Source: Osmia lignaria lignaria
Taxonomy: Eukaryota > Arthropoda > Insecta > Hymenoptera > Megachilidae
DNA length: 64,000 bases
Assembly: GCF_051020975.1 (NCBI RefSeq)
Contig: NC_135046.1
Span: 744,001-808,000, forward strand
Direction of reading: 5' to 3'
Part shown: positions 16,801 through 32,046 of the stretch, in pieces
How positions within the stretch are numbered: position 1 is the first letter of the stretch
Layout: each line of letters opens with the position of its first letter
Position numbers and translations under genes: made by a program
Notes under the pieces: model-generated
Told to the model about the DNA's origin: nothing
The model's database searches: none
The model's input: only the letters and a program-made list of their open reading frames with translations

Positions 16801-19270
16801 TAGATACAATGTAATATACTGATTCATTCCCACAGATCAATGTACATTTAATCAAAATATCATTAGCACTATATCTACATTTGATATATTGTAATATACT
16901 GATTCATTCCCACAGATCAATGTACATTTAATAACAATATCATTAGTACTGTATCTACATTCTATGTAATGTAAGATATTGATTCATTCCCACAGATCAA
17001 TGTACCTACATTGAGTACCAATGTCATTATTACCATATCTACACTAGATATAATGTAATATACTGATTCCTTCCCGCAGACCAATGTACATTTAATCACA
17101 ATATCATTATTACTATATCTACATTCCATATAATGTAATATAACGACTCACTCCCACAGATCAATGTACATTTAATAACAATATCATTACTACTATATCT
17201 ACATTAGATATGTAACGTACGTTTAATAACAATATCATTATTACCATATCTACGTTAGGTATGTATTGTACACTTGATAACAATATCATTATTACCATAC
17301 CTACATTAGATATAATGTAATATACTGATTCCTTCCCACACATCAATGTACATTTAATAACAATATCGTTAGTACTATATCTACATTCCATATAATGTAA
17401 TATACTGATTCATTCCCACAGATCAATGTAGCTACATTTAATACCAATGTCATTATTACCATACGTACATTAGATATAATGTAATATACAGATCCATTCC
17501 CACAGATCAATGTACATTTAATAACAATATCATTGGTACTATATCTACATTAGATATAATGTAATATACTGATTCCTTCCCACAGATCAATGTACATTTA
17601 ATAACAATATCATTAGTACTATATCTACATTCGATATAATGTAATATACTGATTCATTCCCGCAGATCAATGTAGCTACATTTAATACCAATGTCATTAT
17701 TACCATATCTACATTCGATATAATGTAATATACTGATTCAATCCCACAGATCAGTGTACATTTAATAACAATATCATCAGTACCATATCTACATTCGATA
17801 TAATGTAATATACGGATTCACTCCCACAGATCAATGTACATTTAATAACAAAATCATCAGTACCATGTCTACATTACATATAATGTTATATACAGATTCA
17901 TTGCCACAGATCAATGTACATTTAATAACAATATCATTATTACCATATCTACATTAGATATGTATTGTACACTTGATAACAATATCATTATTACCATACC
18001 TACATTAGATATAATGTAATATACTGATTCCTTCCCACAGATCAATGTACATTCAATAACAGTATCATTAGTACTATATCTACATTAGGTATAATGTAAT
18101 ATACTGATTCCTTCCCACAGATCAATGTACATTCAATAACAATATCATTGGTACTATATCTACATTCTATGTAATGTAATATATTGATTCATTCCCACAG
18201 ATCAATGTATCTACATTTAGTACCAATGTCATTATTACCATATCTACACTAGATATAATGTAATATACTGATTCCTTCCCACAGACCAATGTACATTTAA
18301 TAACCGTATCATTATTACCATATCTACATTCGATATAATGTAATGTGCGGATGCGTTCCCACAGATCAGTGTACATTTAATAACAATATCATCAGTACCA
18401 TATGTACATTTGACATAATGTAATATACTGATTCCTTCCCACACATCAATGTACATTTAATAACAATATCATTACTACTATATCTACATTAGATATAATG
18501 TCATATACAGATTCATTCTCACAGATCAATGTACATTTAATAACAATATCGTTAGTACGATATCTACATTAAATATGTAATATACTTATTCCTTCCCACA
18601 GATCAATGTACATTTAATAACAATATCATTAGTACTATATCTACATTCGATATAATGTAATATACTTATTCATTCCCACAGATCAATGTACATTTAATAA
18701 CAATACCATTAGTACTATACCTATATTAGATATGTAATGTACATTTAATACCGATATCATTATTACCATATCTACATTAGATATAATGTAATATACTGAT
18801 TCATTCCGACAGATCAATGTACATTTAATAACAATATCATTAGTACTATATCTACATTTGATATAACGTAATATAGTGATTCATTCCCACAGATCAATGT
18901 ACATTTAATAACAATATCATTAGTACTATATCTACATTCGATATAATGTAATATACTGATTCATTCCCACAGACCACTGTACATTTAATAACAATATCAT
19001 TGGTCCTATATCAACATTAGATATGTAATGAACATTTAATAACAATATCATTATTACCATATCTACATTAGATATAATGTCGTATAGTGATACATTCCAA
19101 CAGATCAACGTACCTACATTTAGTACCAATGTCATTATTACCATATCTACACTAGATATAATGTAATATACTGATTCCTTCCCACAGACCAATGTACATT
19201 TAATAACCGTTTCATTATTACCATATCTACATTCGATATAATGTAATATACTGATTCCTTCCCACAGATC
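13850..19270. repeat. Satellite higher-order repeat, 5,418 bp, copy 1
   Basis: Every position checked from about 13.85 kb onward recurs 5,418 bp downstream, including private variants such as 'gatatatcgtaatatactga' at 15,23x and 20,65x and 'ctacattgcacaaaatg' near 16,290 and 21,708. The first kilobase of this copy differs from copy 2 at several sites (for example 'attaccactat' versus 'attactactat' near 13,948). It contains the paralogue of the retrotransposon's left flank (15,513-16,074) without the element. The start is approximate to within one monomer. Confidence 0.85.
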
Positions 19271-22200
19271 AATGTACATTTAATCACAATATCATTATTA
19301 CTATATCTACATTCCATATAATGTAATATAACGCTTCACTCCCACAGATCAATGTACATTTAATAACAATATCATTACTACTATATCTACATTAGATATG
19401 TAACGTACGTTTAATAACAATATCATTATTACCATATCTACGTTAGATATGTATTGTACACTTGATAACAAGATCATTATTACCATATTTACATTAGATA
19501 TAATGTAATATACAGATTCATTCCAACAGATCAATGTACCTTTAATAACAATATCATTAGTACTATATGTACATTTGATATAATGTAATATACTGATTAC
19601 TACCCACAGATCAATGGACATTTTATAACAATATCATTGGTACTATATCTACATTCTATGTAATGTAATATATTGATTCATTCCCAAAGATCAATGTACC
19701 TGCGTTTAGTACCAATGTCATTATTACCATGTCTACACTAGATACAATGTAATATACTGATTCATTCCCACAGATCAATGTACATTTAATCAAAATATCA
19801 TTAGTACTATATCTACATTTGATATACTGTAATATACTGATTCATTCCCACAGATCAATGTACATTTAATAACAATATCATTAGTACTGTATCTACATTC
19901 TATGTAATGTAAGATATTGATTCATTCCCACAGATCAATGTACCTACATTGAGTACCAATGTCATTATTACCATATCTACACTAGATATAATGTAATATA
20001 CTGATTCCTTCCCGCAGACCAATGTACATTTAATCACAATATCATTATTACTATATCTACATTCCATATAATGTAATATAACGATTCACTCCCACAGATC
20101 AATGTACATTTAATAACAATATCATTACTACTATATCTACATTAGATATGTAACGTACGCTTAATAACAATATCATTATTACCATATCTACGTTAGATAT
20201 GTATTGTACACTTGATAACAATATCATTATTACCATACCTACATTAGATATAATGTAATATACTGATTCCTTCCCACACATCAATGTACATTTAATAACA
20301 ATATCATTGGTACCATATCTACATTAGATATAATGTAATATACAGATTCATTCCCACAGATCAATGTACCTTTAATAACAATATCATTAGTACTATATCT
20401 ACATTCGATATAATGTAATATACTGATTACTACCCACAGATCAATGTACATTTAATAACAATATCATTGGTACTATATCTACATTCTATGTAATGTAATA
20501 TATTGATTCATTCCCAAAGATCAATGTACCTGCGTTTAGTACCAATGTCATTATTACCATATCTACACTAGATACAATGTAATATACTGAATCATTCCCA
20601 CAGATCAATGTACATTTAATCAAAATATCATTAATACTATATCTACATTTGATATATCGTAATATACTGATTTATTCCCACAGATCAATGTACATTTAAT
20701 AACAATATCATTATTACCATATCTACATTAGATATAATGTAATATACTTGTTCGTTCCCACAGATCAATGTACATTTAATAACAATATCGTTAGTACTAT
20801 ATCTACATTAAATGTGTTATATACTTATTCCTTCCCACAGATCAATGTACATTTAATAACAATATCATTAGTACTGTATCTACATTAGATATGTAGTGTC
20901 CATTTAATAACAATACCATTATTACCATATCTACATTAGATATAATGTAATATACTGATTCCTTCCCGCAGATCAATGTACATTTATTAACCACATCATT
21001 ATTACCATATCTACATTAGATATAATGCAATATACTGATTCCTTCCGACAGATCAATGTACATTTAATAACAATATCATTGGTACTATATCTACAGTCTA
21101 TGTAATGTAATATATTGATTCATTCCCACAGATCAATGTACCTACGTTTAGTACCAATGTCATTATTACCATATCTACACTAGATATAATGTAATATACT
21201 GATTCATTCCCACAAATCAATGTACATTTAATAACAATATCATTATTACTATATCTACATTAGATATAATGTCATATACAGATTCATTCCCACAGATCAA
21301 TGTACATTTAATAACTATATCATTAGTACTATATCTACATTAAATATGTAATGTACATTAAAAAACAATATCATTTTTACCATATTTACATTAGATATAA
21401 TGTAATATACTGATTCCTTCCCACAGATCAATGTGCATTTAATAACAATATCATTAGTACTATATCTACATTCCATATAATGTAATATACTGATTCATTC
21501 CCACAGATCAATGTAGCTACATTTAATACCAATGTCATTATTACCATACGTACATTAGATATAATGTAATATACAGATCCATTCCCACAGATCAATGTAC
21601 ATTTAATAACAATATCATTGGTACTATCTCTACATTAGATATAATGTAATATACTGATTCCTTCCCACAGATCAATGTACATTTAATAACAATATCATTA
21701 TTACCATATCTACATTGCACAAAATGTAATATGCTGATACCTTCCCACAGGTCAATGTACATTTAATAACAATATCATTATTACTATGTCTACATTAGAT
21801 ATGTAATATACAATTACAAACAATATCATTATTACCATATCTACGTTAGATATAATGTAATATACTGATCACTTCCCACAGATCAATGTACATTTAAAAA
21901 CAATATCATTATTACTATATCTACATTAGATATGTAATATACTGATTCATTCCCACAGATCAATGTACATTTAATAACTATATCATTAGCACTATATCTA
22001 CATTAAATATGTAATGTACATTAAAAAACAATATCATTTTTACCATATTTACATTAGATATAATGTAATATACTGATTACTACCCACAGATCAATGTACA
22101 TTTTATAACAATATCATTGGTACTATATCTACATTCTATGCAATGTAAGATATTGATTCATTGCCACAGATCAATGTACCTGCGTTTAGTACCAATGTCA

Positions 22201-24690
22201 TTATTACCATGTCTACACTAGATACAATGTAATATACTGATTCATTCCCACAGATCAATGTACATTTAATCAAAATATCATTAGCACTATATCTACATTT
22301 GATATATTGTAATATACTGATTCATTCCCACAGATCAATGTACATTTAATAACAATATCATTAGTACTGTATCTACATTCTATGTAATGTAAGATATTGA
22401 TTCATTCCCACAGATCAATGTACCTACATTGAGTACCAATGTCATTATTACCATATCTACACTAGATATAATGTAATATACTGATTCCTTCCCGCAGACC
22501 AATGTACATTTAATCACAATATCATTATTACTATATCTACATTCCATATAATGTAATATAACGACTCACTCCCACAGATCAATGTACATTTAATAACAAT
22601 ATCATTACTACTATATCTACATTAGATATGTAACGTACGTTTAATAACAATATCATTATTACCATATCTACGTTAGGTATGTATTGTACACTTGATAACA
22701 ATATCATTATTACCATACCTACATTAGATATAATGTAATATACTGATTCCTTCCCACACATCAATGTACATTTAATAACAATATCGTTAGTACTATATCT
22801 ACATTCCATATAATGTAATATACTGATTCATTCCCACAGATCAATGTAGCTACATTTAATACCAATGTCATTATTACCATACGTACATTAGATATAATGT
22901 AATATACAGATCCATTCCCACAGATCAATGTACATTTAATAACAATATCATTGGTACTATATCTACATTAGATATAATGTAATATACTGATTCCTTCCCA
23001 CAGATCAATGTACATTTAATAACAATATCATTAGTACTATATCTACATTCGATATAATGTAATATACTGATTCATTCCCGCAGATCAATGTAGCTACATT
23101 TAATACCAATGTCATTATTACCATATCTACATTCGATATAATGTAATATACTGATTCAATCCCACAGATCAGTGTACATTTAATAACAATATCATCAGTA
23201 CCATATCTACATTCGATATAATGTAATATACGGATTCACTCCCACAGATCAATGTACATTTAATAACAAAATCATCAGTACTATGTCTACATTACATATA
23301 ATGTTATATACAGATTCATTGCCACAGATCAATGTACATTTAATAACAATATCATTATTACCATATCTACATTAGATATGTATTGTACACTTGATAACAA
23401 TATCATTATTACCATACCTACATTAGATATAATGTAATATACTGATTCCTTCCCACAGATCAATGTACATTCAATAACAGTATCATTAGTACTATATCTA
23501 CATTAGGTATAATGTAATATACTGATTCCTTCCCACAGATCAATGTACATTCAATAACAATATCATTGGTACTATATCTACATTCTATGTAATGTAATAT
23601 ATTGATTCATTCCCACAGATCAATGTATCTACATTTAGTACCAATGTCATTATTACCATATCTACACTAGATATAATGTAATATACTGATTCCTTCCCAC
23701 AGACCAATGTACATTTAATAACCGTATCATTATTACCATATCTACATTCGATATAATGTAATGTGCGGATGCGTTCCCACAGATCAGTGTACATTTAATA
23801 ACAATATCATCAGTACCATATGTACATTTGACATAATGTAATATACTGATTCCTTCCCACACATCAATGTACATTTAATAACAATATCATTACTACTATA
23901 TCTACATTAGATATAATGTCATATACAGATTCATTCTCACAGATCAATGTACATTTAATAACAATATCGTTAGTACGATATCTACATTAAATATGTAATA
24001 TACTTATTCCTTCCCACAGATCAATGTACATTTAATAACAATATCATTAGTACTATATCTACATTCGATATAATGTAATATACTTATTCATTCCCACAGA
24101 TCAATGTACATTTAATAACAATACCATTAGTACTATACCTATATTAGATATGTAATGTACATTTAATACCGATATCATTATTACCATATCTACATTAGAT
24201 ATAATGTAATATACTGATTCATTCCGACAGATCAATGTACATTTAATAACAATATCATTAGTACTATATCTACATTTGATATAACGTAATATAGTGATTC
24301 ATTCCCACAGATCAATGTACATTTAATAACAATATCATTAGTACTATATCTACATTCGATATAATGTAATATACTGATTCATTCCCACAGACCACTGTAC
24401 ATTTAATAACAATATCATTGGTCCTATATCAACATTAGATATGTAATGAACATTTAATAACAATATCATTATTACCATATCTACATTAGATATAATGTCG
24501 TATAGTGATACATTCCAACAGATCAACGTACCTACATTTAGTACCAATGTCATTATTACCATATCTACACTAGATATAATGTAATATACTGATTCCTTCC
24601 CACAGACCAATGTACATTTAATAACCGTTTCATTATTACCATATCTACATTCGATATAATGTAATATACTGATTCCTTCCCACAGATCAA
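19271..24690. repeat. Satellite higher-order repeat, 5,418 bp, copy 2
   Basis: This copy directly follows copy 1 in tandem and is nearly identical, with scattered substitutions such as 'taccatgtct' (about 17,871) against 'tactatgtct' (about 23,289). It consists of about 70 monomers in the same order of length variants. Nothing other than satellite is present. Confidence 0.85.
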
Positions 24691-26170
24691 TGTACATTTA
24701 ATCACAATATCATTATTACTATATCTACATTCCATATAATGTAATATAACGCTTCACTCCCACAGATCAATGTACATTTAATAACAATATCATTACTACT
24801 ATATCTACATTAGATATGTAACGTACGTTTAATAACAATATCATTATTACCATATCTACGTTAGATATGTATTGTACACTTGATAACAAGATCATTATTA
24901 CCATATTTACATTAGATATAATGTAATATACAGATTCATTCCAACAGATCAATGTACCTTTAATAACAATATCATTAGTACTATATGTACATTTGATATA
25001 ATGTAATATACTGATTACTACCCACAGATCAATGGACATTTTATAACAATATCATTGGTACTATATCTACATTCTATGTAATGTAATATATTGATTCATT
25101 CCCAAAGATCAATGTACCTGCGTTTAGTACCAATGTCATTATTACCATGTCTACACTAGATACAATGTAATATACTGATTCATTCCCACAGATCAATGTA
25201 CATTTAATCAAAATATCATTAGTACTATATCTACATTTGATATACTGTAATATACTGATTCATTCCCACAGATCAATGTACATTTAATAACAATATCATT
25301 AGTACTGTATCTACATTCTATGTAATGTAAGATATTGATTCATTCCCACAGATCAATGTACCTACATTGAGTACCAATGTCATTATTACCATATCTACAC
25401 TAGATATAATGTAATATACTGATTCCTTCCCGCAGACCAATGTACATTTAATCACAATATCATTATTACTATATCTACATTCCATATAATGTAATATAAC
25501 GATTCACTCCCACAGATCAATGTACATTTAATAACAATATCATTACTACTATATCTACATTAGATATGTAACGTACGCTTAATAACAATATCATTATTAC
25601 CATATCTACGTTAGATATGTATTGTACACTTGATAACAATATCATTATTACCATACCTACATTAGATATAATGTAATATACTGATTCCTTCTCACACATC
25701 AATGTACATTTAATAACAATATCATTGGTACTATATCTACATTAGATATAATGTAATATACTTATTCCTTCCCACAGATCAATGTACATTTAATAACAAT
25801 ACCATTATTACCATACCTACATTAAATATAATGTAATATACTTATCCCTTCCCACAGATCAATATACATTTAATTACAATATCATTATTGCTATATCTAC
25901 ATTAGATATAATGTCATATACAGATTCATTCCCACAGATCAATGCACATTTAATAACAATATCATTATTACTATATCTACATTAGATATAATGTAATATA
26001 CAGATTCATTCCCACAGATCAATGTACCTTTAATAACAATATCATTAGTACTATATCTACATTCGATATAATGTAATATACTGATTACTACCCACAGATC
26101 AATGTACATTTAATAACAATATCATTGGTACTATATCTACATTCTATGTAATGTAATATATTGATTCATT
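24691..26170. repeat. Partial third copy of the 5,418-bp repeat, then divergent satellite
   Basis: From about 24,690 to 25,730 the sequence continues as a third copy (offset 5,418 to 19,270-20,310). It then switches to a different monomer order. A marker 'ccttctcacacatc' near 25,686 is shared only with 31,562. The segment 23,123-26,171 as a whole recurs at 28,998-32,046. Confidence 0.8.
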
Positions 26171-28997
26171 CCCACAGATCAATGTAGCTACATTTAATAC
26201 CAATGTCATTATTACCATACGTACATTAGATATAATGTAATATACAGATCCATTCCCACAGATCAATGTACATTTAATAACAATATCATTGGTACTATAT
26301 CTACATTAGATATAATGTAATATACTGATTCCTTCCCACAGATCAATGTACATTTAATAACAATATCATTAGTACTATATCTACATTCGATATAATGTAA
26401 TATACTGATTCATTCCCGCAGATCAATGTAGCTACATTTAATACCAATGTCATTATTACCATATCTACATTCGATATAATGTAATATGTTGATTCATTCC
26501 CTCAGATCAATGTTCATTTAATAACCAAATCATTAGTACTATATCTACATTAGATATGTAATGTACATCTAAAAACAATATCATTATTACCATATCTACA
26601 TTAGATATAATGTCATATACAGATACATTCCCACAGATCAATGTACATTTAATAACAATATCATTAGTACTATATCTACATTAGATATAATGTAATATAC
26701 TGATTCCTTCCAGCAGATAAATGTACATTTAATATCCATATCATTGGTACTATATCTACATTGGTTATAATGTAATATACTGATTCATTCCCACAGATCA
26801 ATGTACATTTAATAACAATATCATTATTACCATATCTGCATTAGATATAATGTCGTATAGTGATACATTTCAACAGATTATTGTACCTACATTTAGTACC
26901 AATGTCATTATTACCATATGTACACTAGATATAACGTGATATACTGATTACTTCCCACAGACCAATGTACATTTAATAACAATATCATTGGTACTATATC
27001 TACATTCGATATAATGTAATATACTGATTCCTTCCCACAGATCAATGTACATTTAATAACAATATCATTATTACCATATCTACATTGGACAAAATGTAAT
27101 ATGCTGATACCTCCCCACAGGTCAATGTACATTTAATAACAATATCATTAATACTATATATCTACATTAGATATGTAATATCCATTTAAAAACAATATCA
27201 TTATTACCATATCTACGTTAGATATAATGTGATATACTGATTCATTCCCGCAGATCAATGTAGCTACATTTAATACCAATGTCATTATTACCATATCTAC
27301 ATTCGATATAATGTAATATACTGATTCATTCCCACAGATCAGTGTACATTTAATAACAATATCATCAGTACCATATCTACATTCGATATAATGTAATATA
27401 CGGACTCACTCCCACAGATCAATGTACATTTAATAACAACATCATCAGTACTATGTCTACATTACATATAATGTTATATACAGATTCATTGCCACAGATC
27501 AATGTACATTTAATAACAATATCATTAGTACTATATCTACATTAGATATGTCATGTACATTTAATCACAATATCATTATTACCATATCTACATTAGATAT
27601 GTATTGTACACTTGATAACAATATCATTATTACCATACCTACATTAGATATAATGTAATATACTGATTCCTTCCCACAGATCAATGTACATTCAATAACA
27701 GTATCATTGGTACTATATCTACATTAGGTATAATGTAATATACTGATTCCTTCCCACAGATCAATGTACATTCAATAAAAATATCATTGGTACTATATCT
27801 ACATTCTATGTAATGTAATATATTGATTCATTCCCACAGATCAATGTATCTACATTTAGTACCAATGTCATTATTACCATATCTACACTAGATATAATGT
27901 AATATACTGATTCATTCCCTCAGATCAATGTACATTTAATAACCATATCATTAGTACTATATCTACATTAGATATGTAATGCACATTTAATACCAATGTC
28001 ATTATTACAATATCTACATGAGATACCATGTAATATACTGATTGCTACCCACAGATCAATGTACATTTAATAACAATATCATTAGCACTATATCTACATT
28101 AGATATGTAATGTACATTTAAAAACAATGTCATTATTACCATATCTACATTAGATATAATGTAATATACTGATTCATTCCCACAGATCAATGTACATTTA
28201 ATAATCATATCATTAGTACTATATCTACATTCGATATAATGTAATATAGTGATTAATTTCCACAGATAAATGTACATTTAATAACAATATTATTATTACC
28301 ATATCTACATTCGATACAATGTAATATACTGATTACTTCTCACAGATCAATGTACATTCAGTAACCATATCATTAGTACTATATCTACATTAGATATAAT
28401 GTAATATACTGATTCCTTACAGCAGATAAATGTACATTTAATATCAATATCATTGGTACTATACCTACATTGGTTATAATTTAATATACTGATTCATTCC
28501 CACAGATCAATGTACATTTAATAACAATATCATTATTACCATATCTGCATTAGATATAATGTTGTATAGTGATACATTCCAACAGGTTATTGTACCTACA
28601 TTTAGTACCAATGTCATTATTACCATATGTACACTAGATATAACGTGATATACTGATTACTTCCCACAGACCAATGTACATTTAAAAACAATATCATTAT
28701 TACCATATCTACGTTAGACATAATGTGATATACTGATCCCTTCCCACAGATCAATGTACATTTAATAACAATATCATTAGTACTATATCTACATTGGACA
28801 AAATGTAATATGCTGATACCTCCCCACAGATCAATGTACATTTAATAACAATATCATTGATACTATATATCTACATTAGATATGTAATATACATTTAAAA
28901 ACAATATCATTATTACCATATCTACGTTAGATATAATGTGATATACTGATCCCTTCCCACAGATCAATGTACATTTAATAACAATATCATTAGTACT
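26171..28997. repeat. Mosaic satellite between duplicated blocks
   Basis: These are 80-bp monomers and 51-bp short monomers in an order not matching the neighbouring higher-order units as a whole. Short patches resemble other parts, for example 26,171-26,480 resembles 17,410-17,720. Paired similar sub-blocks occur near 26.7-27.2 kb and 28.4-28.9 kb, each with 'ttggttataat' and 'ctccccacag'. No gene is seen. Confidence 0.85.
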
Positions 28998-31900
28998 ATA
29001 TCTACATTCGATATAATGTAATATACTGATTCAATCCCACAGATCAGTGTACATTTAATAACAATATCATCAGTACCATATCTACATTCGATATAATGTA
29101 ATATACGGATTCACTCCCACAGATCAATGTACATTTAATAACAAAATCATCAGTACTATGTCTACATTACATATAATGTTATATACAGATTCATTGCCAC
29201 AGATCAATGTACATTTAATAACAATATCATTATTACCATATCTACATTAGATATGTATTGTACACTTGATAACAATATCATTATTACCATACCTACATTA
29301 GATATAATGTAATATACTGATTCCTTCCCACAGATCAATGTACATTCAATAACAGTATCATTAGTACTATATCTACATTAGGTATAATGTAATATACTGA
29401 TTCCTTCCCACAGATCAATGTACATTCAATAACAATATCATTGGTACTATATCTACATTCTATGTAATGTAATATATTGATTCATTCCCACAGATCAATG
29501 TATCTACATTTAGTACCAATGTCATTATTACCATATCTACACTAGATATAATGTAATATACTGATTCCTTCCCACAGACCAATGTACATTTAATAACCGT
29601 ATCATTATTACCATATCTACATTCGATATAATGTAATGTGCGGATGCGTTCCCACAGATCAGTGTACATTTAATAACAATATCATCAGTACCATATGTAC
29701 ATTTGACATAATGTAATATACTGATTCCTTCCCACACATCAATGTACATTTAATAACAATATCATTACTACTATATCTACATTAGATATAATGTCATATA
29801 CAGATTCATTCTCACAGATCAATGTACATTTAATAACAATATCGTTAGTACGATATCTACATTAAATATGTAATATACTTATTCCTTCCCACAGATCAAT
29901 GTACATTTAATAACAATATCATTAGTACTATATCTACATTCGATATAATGTAATATACTTATTCATTCCCACAGATCAATGTACATTTAATAACAATACC
30001 ATTAGTACTATACCTATATTAGATATGTAATGTACATTTAATACCGATATCATTATTACCATATCTACATTAGATATAATGTAATATACTGATTCATTCC
30101 GACAGATCAATGTACATTTAATAACAATATCATTAGTACTATATCTACATTTGATATAACGTAATATAGTGATTCATTCCCACAGATCAATGTACATTTA
30201 ATAACAATATCATTAGTACTATATCTACATTCGATATAATGTAATATACTGATTCATTCCCACAGACCACTGTACATTTAATAACAATATCATTGGTCCT
30301 ATATCAACATTAGATATGTAATGAACATTTAATAACAATATCATTATTACCATATCTACATTAGATATAATGTCGTATAGTGATACATTCCAACAGATCA
30401 ACGTACCTACATTTAGTACCAATGTCATTATTACCATATCTACACTAGATATAATGTAATATACTGATTCCTTCCCACAGACCAATGTACATTTAATAAC
30501 CGTTTCATTATTACCATATCTACATTCGATATAATGTAATATACTGATTCCTTCCCACAGATCAATGTACATTTAATCACAATATCATTATTACTATATC
30601 TACATTCCATATAATGTAATATAACGCTTCACTCCCACAGATCAATGTACATTTAATAACAATATCATTACTACTATATCTACATTAGATATGTAACGCA
30701 CGTTTAATAACAATATCATTATTACCATATCTACGTTAGATATGTATTGTACACTTGATAACAAGATCATTATTACCATATTTACATTAGATATAATGTA
30801 ATATACAGATTCATTCCAACAGATCAATGTACCTTTAATAACAATATCATTAGTACTATATGTACATTTGATATAATGTAATATACTGATTACTACCCAC
30901 AGATCAATGGACATTTTATAACAATATCATTGGTACTATATCTACATTCTATGTAATGTAATATATTGATTCATTCCCAAAGATCAATGTACCTGCGTTT
31001 AGTACCAATGTCATTATTACCATGTCTACACTAGATACAATGTAATATACTGATTCATTCCCACAGATCAATGTACATTTAATCAAAATATCATTAGTAC
31101 TATATCTACATTTGATATACTGTAATATACTGATTCATTCCCACAGATCAATGTACATTTAATAACAATATCATTAGTACTGTATCTACATTCTATGTAA
31201 TGTAAGATATTGATTCATTCCCACAGATCAATGTACCTACATTGAGTACCAATGTCATTATTACCATATCTACACTAGATATAATGTAATATACTGATTC
31301 CTTCCCGCAGACCAATGTACATTTAATCACAATATCATTATTACTATATCTACATTCCATATAATGTAATATAACGATTCACTCCCACAGATCAATGTAC
31401 ATTTAATAACAATATCATTACTACTATATCTACATTAGATATGTAACGTACGCTTAATAACAATATCATTATTACCATATCTACGTTAGATATGTATTGT
31501 ACACTTGATAACAATATCATTATTACCATACCTACATTAGATATAATGTAAAATACTGATTCCTTCTCACACATCAATGTACATTTAATAACAATATCAT
31601 TGGTACTATATCTACATTAGATATAATGTAATATACTTATTCCTTCCCACAGATCAATGTACATTTAATAACAATACCATTATTACCATACCTACATTAA
31701 ATATAATGTAATATACTTATCCCTTCCCACAGATCAATATACATTTAATTACAATATCATTATTGCTATATCTACATTAGATATAATGTCATATACAGAT
31801 TCATTCCCACAGATCAATGCACATTTAATAACAATATCATTATTACTATATCTACATTAGATATAATGTAATATACAGATTCATTCCCACAGATCAATGT

Positions 31901-32046
31901 ACCTTTAATAACAATATCATTAGTACTATATCTACATTCGATATAATGTAATATACTGATTACTACCCACAGATCAATGTACATTTAATAACAATATCAT
32001 TGGTACTATATCTACATTCTATGTAATGTAATATATTGATTCATTC
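28998..32046. repeat. Satellite block duplicating 23,123-26,171 (offset 5,875)
   Basis: About 3.05 kb matches at a constant offset of 5,875. Breaks are visible at both ends: 'accatat' versus 'actatat' just before the start, and 'cccacag' versus 'cccaaag' at the end. A few private substitutions exist (for example 'aacgcacg' near 30,687 against 'aacgtacg'). Confidence 0.85.
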
